Shown here: piece after piece, positions 1 through 6,378 of the stretch
Layout of the letters: each line of letters starts with the position of its first letter
Position numbering within the stretch: position 1 is the stretch's first letter
Source: Cycloclasticus sp.
GTDB lineage: Bacteria > Pseudomonadota > Gammaproteobacteria > Methylococcales > Cycloclasticaceae
Assembly: GCA_012960055.1 (NCBI GenBank)
Contig: DUCA01000196.1
Location: 1-11,889 of the forward strand
Reading direction: 5' to 3'
DNA length: 11,889 nt
Translations under genes and position numbers: made by a program
The notes under the pieces: model-generated
Seen by the model: only the letters and a program-made list of their open reading frames with translations
What the model was told of the DNA's origin: nothing
Databases searched by the model: none

Positions 1-179
1 TGTTCGCGATGCGAGGACTGGATGAAGAGTTGCCCATGCTCGTCCATTGCGGGGATAACAACGGCCATTTCTAACAATGCATCGGTTGAGGCGTTAAAAC
101 CAGCGGTTTCTATATCAACCACCACGGGCAGATAACTACGAAAGCGTTGGGACATGACATTGGGTTTATTTTCTGGCAT
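1..179 (-). CDS. rnt: Ribonuclease T, N-terminal part (runs off the window edge)
   Basis: RNase T is a homodimeric 3'-5' exoribonuclease of the DEDD superfamily that trims the 3' ends of tRNAs and other stable RNAs. Only the first 59 codons are present; the rest lies before base 1. Reading the minus strand from the ATG at 179, the protein has a short polar N-terminus, then RFRSYLPVVVDIETAGFN, closely matching the E. coli and Pseudomonas RNase T start. Asp22 and Glu24 of the DIET motif are the Exo I metal ligands, equivalent to D23/E25 in E. coli. A second in-frame Met at residue 9 is an alternative start; neither has a clear Shine-Dalgarno. In Pseudomonas, rnt and pyrC are neighbours on the same strand (from memory). 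Here mlaA lies between them on the opposite strand, so rnt has its own promoter in the rnt/mlaA gap. Confidence 0.9.
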   Translation of the reverse strand, partial: MPENKPNVMSQRFRSYLPVVVDIETAGFNASTDALLEMAVVIPAMDEHGQLFIQSSHRE

Positions 180-197
180 AGGCGGTTAGCTAAATAT

Positions 198-226
198 ATA
201 ATAAATATTCAGCTATAATAAATCAA
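198..226 (-). promoter_or_regulatory. Predicted sigma-70 promoter for rnt
   Basis: On the minus strand, TTGATT (226-221) and TATTAT (203-198) are separated by exactly 17 bases, a good match to the -35/-10 consensus. The start point would lie about 190, some 12 bases before the rnt ATG at 179, giving a very short leader. This is an inference from motif and spacing alone. The site overlaps the proposed mlaA -10 element, so the two divergent promoters would share DNA. Confidence 0.45.
214..219 (+). promoter_or_regulatory. Candidate -10 element for mlaA
   Basis: A perfect TATAAT lies at 214-219, about 58 bases upstream of the preferred mlaA start at 278. A second perfect TATAAT lies at 197-202. 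Neither has a convincing -35 hexamer at the right distance, and the region is AT-rich, so chance matches are possible. The element lies inside the spacer of the proposed rnt promoter on the other strand. Confidence 0.3.
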
Positions 227-277
227 CGACTAGCTCGCGGCTCGATAAAGTTGCATAAAATTTAGGAGATGTTTTTG

Positions 278-1024
278 ATGGGACTGACTGTTCGTATAAA
301 AAAGGGGCTTATGTGTGTGGCAATTGCTACGACGGCAGTGCTGTCTGGTTGTGCGTCGCTGACATCACAAGAAGAAAATGACCCTTTAGAGTTTGCCAAT
401 AGAGGGGTCTTTAAGTTTAACGAAAAAGCCGACAAATACGTTCTAGAGCCAATAGCTAAGGGCTACCTAATTGTTACGCCTGACGTGGTTGATAAAAGCC
501 TGACGAATTTCTTCAGCAACTTAGATGACGTGGTTGTGTTTGTTAATGACGTGTTGCAGCTTAAATTTAACCAAGCATTATCCGATGGCGCTCGTGTGGC
601 GATGAATACGACAGTCGGTTTGTTGGGCTTTGTGGATGTAGCAACGGATTTGGGTATGCGTAAGCACAATGAAGATTTTGGCCAAACCCTGGGTGTCTAT
701 GGTGTCGGAACCGGTCCATATATTGTATTGCCCATTTTAGGTTCAAGTACCTTGCGTGACACCATCGGACTGTATGGTGATGGCTTCGTTGACCCCATTA
801 ACCAGCTGGATAAGCTGGCTGACAATAGCCCGGGTCCGGTGGGGGTAGCAGTTGCGCTTAAAGGAGTTGGTATCCGGGCTGGGCTGATAACGACTAAGAA
901 GATTGTGGATCAAGCCTCGTTGGATGCTTACGATTTTCACCGTAGTGCGTATTTTCAGCGTCGCGAATACTTAATTTATGACGGTAACCCGCCGATGGAC
1001 GATGATCTTTTTGACGACGAGTAA
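278..1024 (+). CDS. mlaA: MlaA (VacJ) outer-membrane phospholipid transport lipoprotein
   Basis: MlaA sits in the outer membrane with porins and removes misplaced phospholipids from the outer leaflet, passing them to periplasmic MlaC and the inner-membrane MlaFEDB transporter. The protein has a charged N-terminus, a hydrophobic signal segment and a lipobox LSGC. After the lipidated Cys comes the family motif DPLEFANRGVFKFN, then NFFSNLDDV, a TVGLLGFVDVATDLG stretch and HNEDFGQTLGVYGVGTGPY, all typical of MlaA. It ends in an acidic tail. I chose ATG 278 because AGGAG at 264-268 is 9 bases upstream; the in-frame ATG at 269 touches that Shine-Dalgarno and is unlikely to be used. Length from 278 is 248 residues, close to the roughly 250 of E. 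coli MlaA. No other mla gene is adjacent, as is common for mlaA. Confidence 0.95.
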   Translation: MGLTVRIKKGLMCVAIATTAVLSGCASLTSQEENDPLEFANRGVFKFNEKADKYVLEPIAKGYLIVTPDVVDKSLTNFFSNLDDVVVFVNDVLQLKFNQALSDGARVAMNTTVGLLGFVDVATDLGMRKHNEDFGQTLGVYGVGTGPYIVLPILGSSTLRDTIGLYGDGFVDPINQLDKLADNSPGPVGVAVALKGVGIRAGLITTKKIVDQASLDAYDFHRSAYFQRREYLIYDGNPPMDDDLFDDE

Positions 1025-1033
1025 GCCGAATTA

Positions 1034-1059
1034 AAAAAGCCCCTTTAACGGGGCTTTTT
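1034..1059. terminator. Symmetric intrinsic terminator between mlaA and pyrC
   Basis: A perfect 10-bp stem (1034-1043 with 1050-1059) with a 6-base loop has a GC-rich core flanked by A5 on one side and T5 on the other. The U-tract is therefore present on both strands. It lies 10 bases after the mlaA stop and 65 bases after the pyrC stop, so it probably terminates both converging transcripts. Confidence 0.9.
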
Positions 1060-1123
1060 GTTGCCTGCTTTATTTGTAAGTCACGACACAAAAGTTTGGC
1101 TGTGGTGACCGTTGATCAGCAAG

Positions 1124-2158
1124 CTATGGACGGATAGACCAGCTCAGAGTGGTTTCTTGCCTAAACGGGGTCAGGGTTTGTTCGCCGAATGAGTAGCTAA
1201 GCGGGGCCTGCCATGCTTCTTTGACCAGCGTTATTTTTGATTTGTTTCTAGGTAAGCGGTAGAAGTCTGGCCCATAAAAACTACTGAAGCCTTCCAGCTT
1301 ATCCAGTTCGTTTTCTTTTTCAAACACTTCCGTGTAAAGCTCAATGGCCGCGTGCGCAGTAAAGCACCCGGCGCAACCGCAACTGGCTTCTTTCGCATGG
1401 CTTGAGTGTGGGGCGCTGTCGGTGCCTAAAAAGAATTTAGGGCTGCCGCTAGTGGCGGCCTTTATCAGCGCTAGTCGGTGTGTTTCGCGTTTTAAGATAG
1501 GCAAGCAATAATTATGTGGTCGAATGCCGCCAGCCAATAAATCATTGCGATTAAATAACAGGTGCTGGGGCGTTAACGTAGCGGCCGTGTTGTGGTTGGC
1601 CTCAACAAATTGAATGGCTTGTTCGGTGGTGGCGTGTTCTAAAACGATTTTAAGTTCTGGGAAGTCGCGCCGGATAGCGTTTAGGTGCTTGTCTATAAAG
1701 ACGTGTTCGCGATCAAAAATATCAACGCTAGGGTCTGTTACTTCTGCGTGGACCAATAAAAGCAAGCCGTGTTTTTGCATTTCAGCAAACACAGGGGCTA
1801 ATTTATCAATGTCGGTGACGCCGTTGGAGGAGTTCGTGGTGGCGCCTGCGGGGTACAGCTTTGCGGCAACAATTTCTTTGCTTTCGCTCGCCTGTTTGAT
1901 GTCTTCAGCGCGGGTGTTATCGGTTAAATACAGCGTCATCAGCGGCTGGAACAAGCTGCCCTTTGGCGTCGCGTTTAAAATGCGCTGCCTGTATGCCATT
2001 GCTAAGTCGGCATTAACGATGGGTTGAGGTAAATTAGGCATCACAATGGCGCGTTGAAACTGCTTAGCAGTAAAAGCAACGGTTGTGTTGAGTGCGTCGC
2101 CATCGCGTAAGTGTAAGTGCCAATCGTCGGGTTTTGTCAGGGTGAGTTGAGTTGTCAT
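1124..2158 (-). CDS. pyrC: Dihydroorotase, PyrC class II
   Basis: This cytoplasmic amidohydrolase catalyses the third step of de novo pyrimidine synthesis, the interconversion of N-carbamoyl-L-aspartate and dihydroorotate. At 344 residues it matches the E. coli type (about 348). All binuclear metal ligands can be placed: His14 and His16 in WHLHLRDG, the carboxylated Lys100 in AAKLYPAGATTNS, His137 in LLVHAE, His175 in LEHAT, and the catalytic Asp247 in FLGTDSAPH. The Cys cluster after the active-site loop (CGCAGC, 260-265) is also typical. The ATG at 2158 is the natural family start, but no clear Shine-Dalgarno precedes it. It converges on mlaA, shares the symmetric terminator downstream, and diverges from the zinc-ribbon/aspS unit. 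I see no convincing pyrimidine-responsive leader hairpin. Confidence 0.97.
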   Translation of the reverse strand: MTTQLTLTKPDDWHLHLRDGDALNTTVAFTAKQFQRAIVMPNLPQPIVNADLAMAYRQRILNATPKGSLFQPLMTLYLTDNTRAEDIKQASESKEIVAAKLYPAGATTNSSNGVTDIDKLAPVFAEMQKHGLLLLVHAEVTDPSVDIFDREHVFIDKHLNAIRRDFPELKIVLEHATTEQAIQFVEANHNTAATLTPQHLLFNRNDLLAGGIRPHNYCLPILKRETHRLALIKAATSGSPKFFLGTDSAPHSSHAKEASCGCAGCFTAHAAIELYTEVFEKENELDKLEGFSSFYGPDFYRLPRNKSKITLVKEAWQAPLSYSFGEQTLTPFRQETTLSWSIRP

Positions 2159-2309
2159 AGGTGTAATTGCCGCGGTAGACTATAAATTAAGCTTATTTTA
2201 CATACATTGCTTGCTATACACCCTGTAAATCGCCGAAAATACCCCGTTCAGTTGAGCTTGGCTATATGTTGGCATATCGGTCGAGTAAGTATTTGGAGCG
2301 AAATAAAAC

Positions 2310-2564
2310 ATGCCTATTTATGAATACCAATGTGATGCGTGCGAGCATCAGTGTGAAGCGTTGCGAAAAATCAGCGATGAGCCGCTAACAAAATGCCCCG
2401 AGTGCGGCAAAGATGCGCTGACGAAGAAAATATCAGCCGCGGGTTTCCGCTTAAAAGGGAGTGGTTGGTATGAAACCGATTTTAAAAGCGGCAAGAAGAA
2501 AAACTTAGCCGACAGTTCGCCTGAAAAGTCGAGCGACAAAAAAACATCAAGTGATAGCGAATAA
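2310..2564 (+). CDS. FmdB-family zinc-ribbon protein
   Basis: This 84-residue protein starts MPIYEYQCDACEH, the hallmark of the FmdB/CxxC_CxxC_SSSS regulatory-protein family. Two CxxC knuckles, Cys8/Cys11 and Cys29/Cys32, would bind one zinc ion. After the ribbon comes the conserved GFRLKGSGWYETDFK segment (residues 45-59), then a low-complexity Lys/Ser/Asp tail. GGAG at 2295-2298, 11 bases before the ATG, supports the start. Family members are called putative regulators, but the exact role in proteobacteria is not established, so no function is asserted. It lies 36 bases before aspS on the same strand. The zinc-ribbon/aspS pairing is common in gammaproteobacteria (established knowledge), which suggests co-transcription. 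Confidence 0.9.
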   Translation: MPIYEYQCDACEHQCEALRKISDEPLTKCPECGKDALTKKISAAGFRLKGSGWYETDFKSGKKKNLADSSPEKSSDKKTSSDSE

Positions 2565-2600
2565 CGCTATTCGAGACAACTTAAGAGTAAGGGATAAAAC

Positions 2601-4388
2601 ATGATGCGTAGTCATTATTGCGGTGATATTAACGAAACACAGTTGGGTGAAGAAGTAGAAATTTGCGGTTGGGTTCATAGACGGCGTGACCACGGTGGCG
2701 TTATTTTTATTGATCTGCGTGACCGAGAAGGCATTGTGCAAGTGGTTTATGACCCAGACCGCGTGGATTCGTTTGCGATTGCAGAGAGTGTGCGTGGCGA
2801 ATACGTGTTGAAATTGCGTGGCCGTGTCCGTGCGCGTCCAGAAGGCACCGTCAATCCAAAAATGAAGACCGGACAAATTGAGTTATTGGGCCTTGATATT
2901 GAAGTGCTGAACGAATCAAAAACACCGCCGATTCAAGTGGATGGCGATGTTGAAGTAAGCGAAGACATTCGTTTGCGCTACCGTTATATCGATTTGCGTC
3001 GCCCGGAAATGTTGGAAAAAATTCGCTTGCGCCGTGATGTTACGCTTAATCTACGCCGTTTCTTAGAAGATGAAAATTTCTACGAAATTGAAACGCCGTT
3101 TCTAACCAAGGCAACACCTGAAGGCGCGCGTGATTACTTGGTGCCCAGCCGCACACACGAAAATAGTTTCTTTGCGTTACCGCAGTCACCCCAGTTATTC
3201 AAACAGTTGTTAATGATTGCCGGCATGGATCGTTATTACCAAGTGGTTCGTTGTTTCCGTGACGAAGACTTACGCGCCGATCGTCAGCCAGAATTCACCC
3301 AGCTGGATATTGAAACGTCCTTTATGGATGAAAGCGAAATCATGGGCTTGATGGAAAGCATGATTCGCCGCTTATTTGCCGAGGTCATTGACGTTGCGTT
3401 GCCGGATCAGTTCCCCACCATCACCTACGCGCAAGCGATGGATGTGTACGGAACCGATCGTCCCGATTTACGTAACCCACTGGTATTAACCGATGTGGGT
3501 GATTTAATGGCATCGGTTGATTTTAAAGTGTTCGCCGGCCCCGCTAATAGCGAAGATGGTCGAGTGGCAGCGCTTAGAGTGCCGGGTGCTGGCTCCATCA
3601 GCCGTAAAGTCATTGATGGCTACACAAAGTTCGTTAGTATCTACGGCGCAAAAGGCTTGGCGTATATCAAAGTGAATGACCGTGCAGCAGGTATTGATGG
3701 CCTGCAATCACCGATATTGAAGTTTTTGCCGGATGATGTGGTCGAAAATATTATGCAACGCACAGAAGCGGAAACAGGCGATATTGTTTTCTTCGGTGCA
3801 GATAAAACAAAAGTGGTGAACGAAGCATTAGGTGCCTTGCGCGACAAAGTTGGTAAAGATCAAGGCTTGTTGGAAGGTGATTGGAAACCCGTTTGGGTCA
3901 TCGATTTCCCGATGTTCGATTGGGACGAAAAAACAAACCGCTGGAATGCCATTCATCACCCGTTTACCGCGCCTTCTTGTGATGCTGAAGAGTTAACAGC
4001 GAACACCGGTAAAGCACTGTCGAGAGCATATGACTTAGTGCTTAACGGCACTGAAGTGGGTGGGGGTTCGATTCGGATTCATAAAACCGATATGCAGCAA
4101 ACCGTGTTTGACTTGCTGGGGATGGATGCTGAAGAATCTCAAGAAAAATTTGGCTTCCTATTGGATGCATTGAAATACGGCTGCCCTCCGCATGGTGGCA
4201 TGGCGTTTGGTTTGGATCGCTTGGTGATGATTATGGCGGGCGCAACCACCATTCGCGACGTGATGGCATTCCCTAAAACACAAACAGCGGCGTGTCCGTT
4301 AACGTCTGCGCCCACGATGGTCAGCGATGCACAGTTGAAAGAGCTGGGTATTCGTTTAAGAAAGCCAGTTGTGGCTGAAGAAAAGTAA
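2601..4388 (+). CDS. aspS: Aspartyl-tRNA synthetase, Pseudomonas-like (probably non-discriminating)
   Basis: AspRS is a cytoplasmic class IIb synthetase that charges tRNA with aspartate. The 595 residues show an N-terminal OB-fold anticodon-binding domain (about 1-105), then the catalytic core with YLVPSR and QSPQLFKQLL. Class II motif 2 follows at about 219-239 (FRDEDLRADRQPEFTQ). The bacterial GAD insertion lies in the middle, and motif 3 with Arg540 is in FGLDRL. The start MMRSHYCG resembles Pseudomonas AspRS; AAGGGA at 2589-2594 serves either of the tandem ATGs at 2601 and 2604. His31 and a Gly at about position 82 occupy the anticodon-domain sites linked, in Pseudomonas aeruginosa, to charging both tRNA-Asp and tRNA-Asn. 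E. coli has Leu and Lys there. Non-discriminating activity is therefore inferred, not shown. nadA follows after 12 bases. Confidence 0.97.
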   Translation: MMRSHYCGDINETQLGEEVEICGWVHRRRDHGGVIFIDLRDREGIVQVVYDPDRVDSFAIAESVRGEYVLKLRGRVRARPEGTVNPKMKTGQIELLGLDIEVLNESKTPPIQVDGDVEVSEDIRLRYRYIDLRRPEMLEKIRLRRDVTLNLRRFLEDENFYEIETPFLTKATPEGARDYLVPSRTHENSFFALPQSPQLFKQLLMIAGMDRYYQVVRCFRDEDLRADRQPEFTQLDIETSFMDESEIMGLMESMIRRLFAEVIDVALPDQFPTITYAQAMDVYGTDRPDLRNPLVLTDVGDLMASVDFKVFAGPANSEDGRVAALRVPGAGSISRKVIDGYTKFVSIYGAKGLAYIKVNDRAAGIDGLQSPILKFLPDDVVENIMQRTEAETGDIVFFGADKTKVVNEALGALRDKVGKDQGLLEGDWKPVWVIDFPMFDWDEKTNRWNAIHHPFTAPSCDAEELTANTGKALSRAYDLVLNGTEVGGGSIRIHKTDMQQTVFDLLGMDAEESQEKFGFLLDALKYGCPPHGGMAFGLDRLVMIMAGATTIRDVMAFPKTQTAACPLTSAPTMVSDAQLKELGIRLRKPVVAEEK

Positions 4389-4400
4389 AGGTTTTCAACT

Positions 4401-5498
4401 ATGTCTACGTCAGTACGCGCCATTCAAGATTACGCCTTACTCAGTGATGAAGAGTGTGATCAACGCATTACGGCAGCGAAACAAAAGTTAGGCGATAGCT
4501 GTGTTATTTTGGGGCACCATTACCAGCGTAATGAGGTCTTTAAACACGCGGATGTCAGCGGTGACTCATTAAAGCTATCCAATTATGCGGCTCACTCAAA
4601 AGCTCAGTACATCGTTTTTTGCGGCGTGCATTTTATGGCAGAAGTGTCCGATATTTTATCGCGCCCAGATCAAGTGACCCTTTTGCCAGATCTTGCGGCG
4701 GGCTGTTCCATGGCGGATATGGCCAACCGCAAAAACGTAGAGCGCAGCTGGAAAGAGCTCAATTCCGTGATCAATGCGGATGAGTGCGTCACGCCGGTGA
4801 CCTACATCAACTCGGCGGCGGATTTAAAAGCATTTTGCGGTCGACATGACGGCATCGTGTGCACCTCGTCCAATGCCAAGCAAGTATTGGATTGGTGTTT
4901 TGAAAAACGCGAAAAGATTCTCTTCTTCCCCGATGAGCACCTCGGTAGAAATACCGGCTACCGCATGGGTATTCCACTTGAAGATATGGTGGTGTGGGAC
5001 TTTAATCAGCCCTTAGGCGGTTTGAGCAAAGCGCAAATACAAAACGCCAAGATGATTCTTTGGAAAGGCTTTTGTTCGGTTCATCAAATGTTCCAATCAG
5101 AGCAAATTGACGACTTTAAAAAGCAATACCCAGAAACCCTCGTTATTGCGCACCCCGAGGCTAATTTTGAGGTCTGCGAAAAAGCCGACTACGTCGGCTC
5201 AACTGAAATGATCCTAAAAACAGTGCGTGAAGCAGCGCCCAATACGCGTTGGTTAGTGGCAACCGAGCTGAATTTGGTGAACCGTTTAAACGAAGAAGTG
5301 AAAGACCAAGGTAAGCAGGTGCATTTTATGTCGCCGACCGTGGCGATGTGTTCCACCATGTTTCGAACCGACCCGCAGCACTTAGCGTGGGTGCTAGAAA
5401 ATCTAGCTAACGGGCACGTGGTCAATCAAATTGAAGTAGCAGATGGCGATAAGGCCATGGCTAAAAAGTCATTAGACAGTATGTTGTCACTTTTCTGA
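4401..5498 (+). CDS. nadA: Quinolinate synthase NadA, Bacillus-like (type 3) form
   Basis: NadA condenses iminoaspartate with dihydroxyacetone phosphate to give quinolinate, the entry to de novo NAD. It needs a [4Fe-4S] cluster. The 365-residue protein has GHHYQRNEVF (38-47), FCGVHFMAE (73-81), GCSMADMA (101-108), TSSNAK (155-160), DEHLGRNTGY (178-187), HPEANFEV (251-258) and VGSTEMI (265-271). Likely cluster ligands are Cys102, Cys225 (WKGFCSVH) and Cys317 (MCSTM). Length and motifs match the Bacillus subtilis-like form better than the E. coli-like one. In particular the extra segment before WKGFC is present, and the E. coli-like C-terminal Cys cluster is absent. It starts 12 bases after aspS, so it is probably in the same operon; AAAGG at 4387-4391 is a plausible but distant Shine-Dalgarno. 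nadB and nadC are not in the window. Confidence 0.94.
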   Translation: MSTSVRAIQDYALLSDEECDQRITAAKQKLGDSCVILGHHYQRNEVFKHADVSGDSLKLSNYAAHSKAQYIVFCGVHFMAEVSDILSRPDQVTLLPDLAAGCSMADMANRKNVERSWKELNSVINADECVTPVTYINSAADLKAFCGRHDGIVCTSSNAKQVLDWCFEKREKILFFPDEHLGRNTGYRMGIPLEDMVVWDFNQPLGGLSKAQIQNAKMILWKGFCSVHQMFQSEQIDDFKKQYPETLVIAHPEANFEVCEKADYVGSTEMILKTVREAAPNTRWLVATELNLVNRLNEEVKDQGKQVHFMSPTVAMCSTMFRTDPQHLAWVLENLANGHVVNQIEVADGDKAMAKKSLDSMLSLF

Positions 5499-5647
5499 AG
5501 TGGCTATTATTTTCTATTCAATAAAAGAAAACAACCAGCTTAATTAAGCCGAATGGAGTCATAATTATTTGACCAAAGTTATGGGGAATTAAGCGGGCTG
5601 AGCCTTGATTTGGAAATTAATCGTGGCCTGTCCCTCATTTCTATTCC
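5499..5647. other. Non-coding gap after nadA with repeat-like segment
   Basis: I see no convincing gene here. The segment contains a perfect 12-base palindrome (GCTTAATTAAGC, 5538-5549). It also holds two imperfect direct repeats, one starting GGAATTAAGCG near 5585 and the other GGAAATTAATCG near 5612, each followed by a GG(C)CTG-like string. A 19-codon minus-strand frame (5638-5579) is too short to call. The texture resembles a dispersed intergenic repeat, but nothing else in the window matches it. Confidence 0.35.
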
Positions 5648-5678
5648 AAAAAAACCGGCATTGAAGCCGGTTTTTTTT
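5648..5678. terminator. Symmetric intrinsic terminator downstream of nadA and of the pilin remnant
   Basis: The stem ACCGGC/GCCGGT (5654-5659 with 5666-5671) has a 6-base loop and continues into A7 on the left and T8 on the right, so the hairpin carries a U-tract on both strands. It lies about 150 bases after nadA and 43 bases after the minus-strand pilin stop. It is suited to ending the zinc-ribbon/aspS/nadA transcript and, formerly, the pilin transcript. Confidence 0.88.
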
Positions 5679-5720
5679 GTGCGCCTTGACAAAGGCTATT
5701 TGTAAAATTAAAAAAGTTTT

Positions 5721-6100
5721 TTAGCAGAGGGTAGTGCAGTTATCTTTCCACGTTATAACGCCGCCGCTATATGTGCCCTTTAAGATAAAGCCCTTTGCTG
5801 CAAGTATGCCGCTTTTTGCGTTTGGTGTAACGGTCCATCCGCCTTTCGTCTTACTCTCAACAGCCCATGAAGTACTGTCAACCATTTCTGATGGATCGCC
5901 ACTTATGTTTGCTGATACGCCGCCTGTATTTGATTCGCATACACCAGTGTCCGTTGCGCGAAAGCTACCCTCTGTTTGTGCGCATGCTTCTACGGCGGTT
6001 CTGTATGCGCCGGCAGCAGAATCGCTGCCAAAATATCGATAATCTCGATGATGATCATCAATTCAATAAGCGTAAAACCCTTTTGAATGTTTTGTTTCAT
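5721..6100 (-). pseudogene. Disrupted type IV pilin (PilA-like) gene
   Basis: Read on the minus strand from ATG 6100, the frame begins MKQNIQKG, then FTLIELM, a canonical class III prepilin leader with the G/F cleavage site and Glu5. It runs through a pilin-like helix and ends at a TAG (5992-5990) after 36 codons. In the next frame, from about 6014, an open frame of 97 codons reads AGAYRTAVEACAQTEG and continues to NCTTLC and a TAA at 5723-5721. That is the expected globular part of a type IVa pilin with a C-terminal Cys pair. Roughly 15-20 residues that normally link helix and globular domain are missing, so a small out-of-frame deletion near 6008-6019 is inferred. The helix also carries unusual charges: Glu at mature position 11 and Asp at 14, where Ala and Gly are usual. 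No clear Shine-Dalgarno is seen. It would encode only a short, non-assembling peptide unless it is read through. Confidence 0.85.
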
Positions 6101-6378
6101 TATTTTGAACTGCAGTTGTCGCGTGTAAGCAAGGTACGGCTGGCGAGTAAAAACGCTGCTAAAAACGGTCGGCGCGAGATACGTTAGGCTGGCCGATTGG
6201 AATAAATTGGCATTGTGTTGGCCGAAAATAGAGGGGCCGGTGTGGCTGGCAAATAAGCCAAAAAGAGCCGCAGACAAAATGATTTGATAGCGGTGAAAGA
6301 TGTTTGATTGGTTTTATTAGCAATAATCATCTAAAATGGAGATATTAAGTTTTTGGCGCTAATAACAAAGGAAGAAGA
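6101..6378. other. Gap between pilin remnant and sucC
   Basis: I see no gene here. On the minus strand the pilin frame stays open back to about 6277, but the extension lacks pilin or signal-peptide character, and the prepilin leader needs only the eight residues after ATG 6100. The right end should carry the sucC promoter and ribosome site. Confidence 0.5.
6308..6337 (+). promoter_or_regulatory. Candidate sigma-70 promoter for sucC
   Basis: TTGGTT (6308-6313) and TAAAAT (6332-6337) are 18 bases apart on the plus strand, leaving a leader of about 35 bases before sucC. The -10 is a 5/6 match and the -35 only 3/6. A promoter is expected here because the upstream gene is on the other strand and separated by a terminator, but the exact elements are tentative. 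Confidence 0.3.

Noticed and set aside
1614..2027. 137-codon plus-strand frame inside pyrC
   Set aside because: It is antisense to a fully conserved dihydroorotase reading frame and has no recognisable domain.
2159..2309. Search for a pyrimidine-responsive pyrC leader hairpin and clear promoters in the pyrC/zinc-ribbon gap
   Set aside because: Only weak hexamers are present (for example TTGAGC-17-TATCGG on the plus strand). None is good enough to annotate.
5867..5990. Possibility that the pilin frame change is a programmed frameshift
   Set aside because: No slippery heptamer is seen at the junction, and homologous linker residues are missing as well, which fits a deletion better.
6049..6060. 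Perfect palindrome TGATGATCATCA
   Set aside because: It lies in the pilin coding helix and is explained by runs of ATC/ATG codons; no operator role is suggested.
6110..6150. Possible relic sigma-54 promoter of the pilin gene on the minus strand (CG-N4-TTGC)
   Set aside because: The essential -24 GG is absent, so only the -12 half matches.
5734..6187. Two overlapping plus-strand frames across the pilin region
   Set aside because: They are antisense to clear pilin homology in both its frames and show no family motif, so I treat them as chance frames.
6208..6222. Sigma-54-like site (TGGCA, then TTGGC with correct GG-GC spacing) on the plus strand
   Set aside because: The GG and GC dinucleotides are in place, but three of the eleven conserved bases differ. 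It points to sucC, which is not usually sigma-54 dependent, rather than to the pilin gene. Probably chance.
5990..6277. 95-codon minus-strand frame beginning at 6277 and ending in the pilin helix
   Set aside because: Only the part from 6100 has a recognisable prepilin start. The upstream extension is merely open and would bury the leader peptide.
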